From CAYVUM01 sp964619055 (GTDB taxonomy: Bacteria > Pseudomonadota > Alphaproteobacteria > Rhodospirillales > Defluviicoccaceae): a DNA stretch of 64,000 nt. The notes under the pieces were generated by a model, which had not been told where the DNA came from, made no database searches, and saw only the letters and a list, made by a program, of their open reading frames with translations. The position numbers were made by a program, and so were the translations under genes. Shown piece after piece: positions 61,616-64,000 of the stretch (its first letter is position 1; every line of letters starts with the position of its first letter). The DNA lies in NCBI GenBank assembly GCA_964619055.1, contig CAZUDB010000008.1, positions 1 to 64,000 of the forward strand. The letters run 5' to 3'.

Positions 61616-62233
61616 TTAGAACGGCTCCAATCCACCGGGTGAATTGCGGATTTTCCACGCCATGTAGGCCAGCGCAGCTCCCTCCACGACCAGCAAAATG
61701 CCGATGAACAAGCCCAGCACCCAGAGGGTCGAAACCGGATTGGCGAGCAGAAAAATGGACAGAAGGATGCCAACAAGGCCGCTGGCCAGCACCCAACCCC
61801 AATTGGGCATTGGGCGGATGGTAAAGGCCAAAATCACCTTCGAAACGCCTTCGACCATGAAAAACACGATCAACAACAGGCTGACCGTGATCACCGCCAC
61901 CTCCGGGTTGAGCACGAACATCAGGCCGACAATGACGGCCAAGGCGGCCGAGAGAAGCTGCAGCCAGAAATGGTGGACGTTGTGGGAGCCGATCAGACTG
62001 ATGGCCTGGAACACGCCGGTCACGATCAGGAGCCAGCCGAGAACATAGATGATGGCGGCCGAGGAGATCAGCGGATAGATCAACGCGACGATGCCGGCCA
62101 GGACCATCAGCACCCCTTGGATGATGTACCAGAGCGAGTGCTTCCGCACCGCAGTCTGCAAGGCTTCCCTCATCGCCTTGGTGGCGGCCTCCATGCTCAT
62201 GGGTTCCGCTGAGGGATTTTGCGTTTCTGTCAT
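61616..62233 (-). CDS. HdeD-like acid-resistance/DUF308 membrane protein
   Basis: 205 aa with six membrane helices in three hairpins: SLWYIIQGVLMVLAGIVALI, IYVLGWLLIVTGVFQAISLI, LLSAALAVIVGLMFVLNPEV, VSLLLIVFFMVEGVSKVILA, VLASGLVGILLSIFLLANPV, LWVLGLFIGILLVVEGAALA. The repeated G-x-L-x-x-x-G pattern is that of HdeD. The Escherichia coli homologue is linked to acid resistance at high cell density; the alphaproteobacterial role is unknown. The ATG at 62233 fits well. The stop at 61616 lies 22 bases before the cupin start, so the two may be co-transcribed. Confidence 0.88.
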   Translation of the reverse strand: MTETQNPSAEPMSMEAATKAMREALQTAVRKHSLWYIIQGVLMVLAGIVALIYPLISSAAIIYVLGWLLIVTGVFQAISLIGSHNVHHFWLQLLSAALAVIVGLMFVLNPEVAVITVSLLLIVFFMVEGVSKVILAFTIRPMPNWGWVLASGLVGILLSIFLLANPVSTLWVLGLFIGILLVVEGAALAYMAWKIRNSPGGLEPF

Positions 62234-62820
62234 TGGATGATGTCCTCCCGACCTGAACGTTGCGTACAACCGGTGACCCCCTTGTTCGGGCAGCACCACG
62301 TCATGGCATTGACCCGCGACGCCCGCAAGAGAGCGGATTTGGGCCGCAAATCTCGGCGCCAAGTGTAGCACCCGACGAGGCGCTTGCCCCGCCCGCTTTG
62401 CGGGCCTCAAGCCAATGCACCGGGAACTTCCCGGTCCCGTCGTTGGCCGCCTCCGGTAGTGGCGTCGAACCGCCAGTGTAAAAAGCCCTTAACACAATGC
62501 GGTGATCAAGCCGGCAACCCCAGCCTCTCTATAACCAATTGAAAATTCGAAGAAATGTGGCGCGCTGTCGACGCCTTTCCGGCCCGCAGGCACCGGTCTG
62601 GCCTCGAGCAGTGTAAGGAATCCCTTACAGATTCGCGTGTTGGGCGGCATGCCGATACAGCTATGCCACTAGAAATAATCACGTCTTTCGTTTGGCACAA
62701 CTTTTGCGGGCAATTCGATTGCCCAATGATGGGCGCTCAATCGGGACAGAGACCGCACACCCCAAGCCGGACCAGCGGCAAAGGGGCCTAGCGGTCAACT
62801 TTGATAGGAGTTGAAAGACA
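62234..62820. other. Intergenic region with sigma-54 promoter
   Basis: 587 bases with no gene. The left part lies upstream of the HdeD-like gene and holds its promoter, not resolved here. The right part carries a near-consensus sigma-54 promoter at 62694-62708. The region around 62500-62650 shows no clear feature. Confidence 0.5.
62694..62708 (+). promoter_or_regulatory. Sigma-54 (RpoN) promoter, -24/-12 elements
   Basis: TGGCACAACTTTTGC matches the sigma-54 consensus TGGCACGNNNNTTGC at all defined positions but one (A for G), with correct GG-to-GC spacing. It reads toward the DUF1194 gene that starts at 62821, leaving a leader of roughly 100 bases. A ribosome site (AGGAG) precedes that gene. 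Transcription would need an activator binding upstream, which was not located. Confidence 0.75.
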
Positions 62821-63672
62821 ATGCACGCAAAAATTGTCGGACTGGTCGCTACGACCGCTCTCGCGGCGACGCTGATGGCTCCGGGTGCGGCTAAGGCCGT
62901 TTCCGTGGGATTGGAACTGAGCATTCTGGCCGACGTTTCGGGCAGCGTTGATGCAACCGAGTTCGCGTTGCAGCGCGACGCATACGCCGATGCCTTCAAG
63001 TCGATGGCGGTTAAAGATGCCATTGCCGCCAACCCGACGGGCTCCATTGCCGTCAACTTCGTTTGGTGGTCGGGCCCCGGCAGCCAAAGTGAAGCCCTGC
63101 CGTGGCAGGTTGTAACTGCCGCAAACGCGGACGCCTTCGGTGACTTGATTGCCGGCTTGGGCCGTCCGTTCGGTGGCACGACAGCACCGCAAAGCGCTAT
63201 TGACTTCGTGATCACCGGTGGCGGCGGTGATCCCTTCGACAACGGCTTCGACTCACCTCGGCAGATCATCGATATCTCCACCGACGGTGTTTCCAACAAC
63301 GATCCCGGCAACACCGCCGGCGCGGTCGGTTCGGCGGCAGGCTGCTTGACCGGTGGCAACATCGCCAACTGCACCACCTTTGGTCGTGACAACGCGATCG
63401 CCGCGGGTGTTGACGCCATCAACGCCATCGTCATCGATCCGTCGCCGTCGGGCCCGTCGCTCGCTTTGGTGCAGGAGTATGCCGAAGGTGCCCTTTTGGC
63501 CGGCGATAACCTCCCGCTGTTCGTGGCCGACGACTTCAATGACTTCTCCTCGATCATCGTGCAGAAGTTGGAACGCGAAATCTCCGACGCGCCGGTGCCG
63601 GCGTCCTTGACTCTGCTGGGCATCGGGCTGCTCGCGCTCGGCCGCGGCGTCCGCGGCCGCGCGAAGAGCTAG
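62821..63672 (+). CDS. VWA-like DUF1194 exported protein with PEP-CTERM-like tail
   Basis: 283 aa. A signal peptide (ATTALAATLMAPGAAKA) is followed by a von Willebrand A-type domain: ELSILADVSGSVDATEFALQ holds the MIDAS DxSxS motif at about residues 38-42, then NPTGSIAVNFVWWSGPGSQS and RQIIDISTDGVSNNDPGNTA. This is the DUF1194 pattern. The C-terminus is a PEP-CTERM-like signal: APVPASLTLLG, a hydrophobic stretch to about residue 273, then basic RGVRGRAKS. It is probably exported, then cut by an exosortase. Upstream lies a sigma-54 promoter; a hairpin follows the stop. Confidence 0.87.
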   Translation: MHAKIVGLVATTALAATLMAPGAAKAVSVGLELSILADVSGSVDATEFALQRDAYADAFKSMAVKDAIAANPTGSIAVNFVWWSGPGSQSEALPWQVVTAANADAFGDLIAGLGRPFGGTTAPQSAIDFVITGGGGDPFDNGFDSPRQIIDISTDGVSNNDPGNTAGAVGSAAGCLTGGNIANCTTFGRDNAIAAGVDAINAIVIDPSPSGPSLALVQEYAEGALLAGDNLPLFVADDFNDFSSIIVQKLEREISDAPVPASLTLLGIGLLALGRGVRGRAKS

Positions 63673-64000
63673 TAAGCAATTCGCCAAGCTTTCTCCATAT
63701 CGGTGCAGCGGCGGCCCACGACGGGCCGCCGCTTGCGTTCAACAATGCTCTGTCGCGCAAGCACAGCGTCGATGACGGTCAGACGAATCGGCGGGGGCGG
63801 GATCGGGCTATATCTCGCACTGGGATTGGCGTTATCGCCCCTGCAACTTTGAAGACACCAGCCACCGAACGGGTCCGTTGCGCCCCGCCGTGTATTAACC
63901 GAGGTTAGGTTTGTGGAGAATCGCGTTAGGACGGGTATTTCTTGGCCTTTTGCAACCCTTTATAAGTCGCTGCGAAGTAAAACACCCCATTTGGGGGTTG
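63673..64000. other. Intergenic region at the window end
   Basis: No gene in the last 328 bases. It starts with the terminator of the DUF1194 gene. An AT-rich segment near 63950-63985 and the palindrome CCCCATTTGGGG at about 63983-63994 suggest a promoter or hairpin for a gene to the right, outside the window. Confidence 0.45.
63707..63736 (+). terminator. Terminator-type hairpin after the DUF1194 gene
   Basis: An 11-bp stem (AGCGGCGGCCC at 63707-63717 with GGGCCGCCGCT at 63723-63733) around a 5-base loop. The tail has only two T residues, so termination may be partly rho-assisted. It lies about 35 bases past the stop codon at 63672. Confidence 0.65.

Overview
The window looks like an oriC-proximal piece of a GC-rich alphaproteobacterial chromosome, most likely Rhodospirillales or a close relative. 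The evidence is the block mnmE-mnmG-rsmG-parA-parB, the block DUF3576-leuS-lptE-holA, the set DUF1674 (SDHAF4)-htpX-rsmB-heparinase-purH, and small alphaproteobacterial families such as DUF6489. No phage, insertion sequence or CRISPR array was found.

Layout. 1-2400: the end of a surface-polysaccharide-like operon (2-hydroxyacid dehydrogenase fragment, HpcH/HpaI aldolase, AT-rich GT61-like transferase). 2448-9181: metabolic and transport genes (glutaryl-CoA dehydrogenase, PLP decarboxylase, SSS symporter) around an isolated unknown 447-aa protein. 9742-14967: a secreted protein with a PEP-CTERM-like tail, DUF169, MaoC, an orphan recombinase core-binding domain, a MATE pump, a triple DUF2934 protein and tRNA-Gly(CCC). 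15072-19134: a complete biotin-dependent, sodium-pumping acyl-CoA (methylmalonyl-CoA type) decarboxylase operon. 19558-26782: an MFS pump, small exported proteins, and the operon yyaL-like/ogt/quinone reductase.

26987-39362 is the chromosome maintenance and translation core: tRNA modification (MnmE/MnmG), rRNA methylation (RsmG), segregation (ParA, ParB and a perfect parS site inside a 34-bp palindrome), DNA polymerase III delta, LptE, LeuRS and a DUF3576 lipoprotein. An orphan acetolactate decarboxylase sits between parB and holA. 39532-43124 holds two tandem, paralogous TPR proteins, one with a GT9-like tail and one with a sulfotransferase tail.

43109-58443 carries ThiE-like, YggS, SDHAF4, HtpX, RsmB, heparinase and PurH. 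Between heparinase and purH lies an O-antigen/capsule cassette (sugar C-methyltransferase, WecA/WbpL-like initiator, WbpV-like reductase, WbpM/CapD-like dehydratase, flippase-ligase fusion). The flippase-ligase gene is interrupted by one in-frame TAA. 58609-64000 holds exported or membrane proteins: a Cache protein, a BNR-4-type secreted protein, a cupin, an HdeD-like protein and a VWA (DUF1194) protein with a PEP-CTERM-like tail. The last lies downstream of a near-consensus sigma-54 promoter.

The main candidates for novelty are the unknown protein at 5643, the WWQW-type exported protein at 9742, the sigma-54-linked PEP-CTERM VWA gene, and the nonsense-interrupted flippase-ligase gene.
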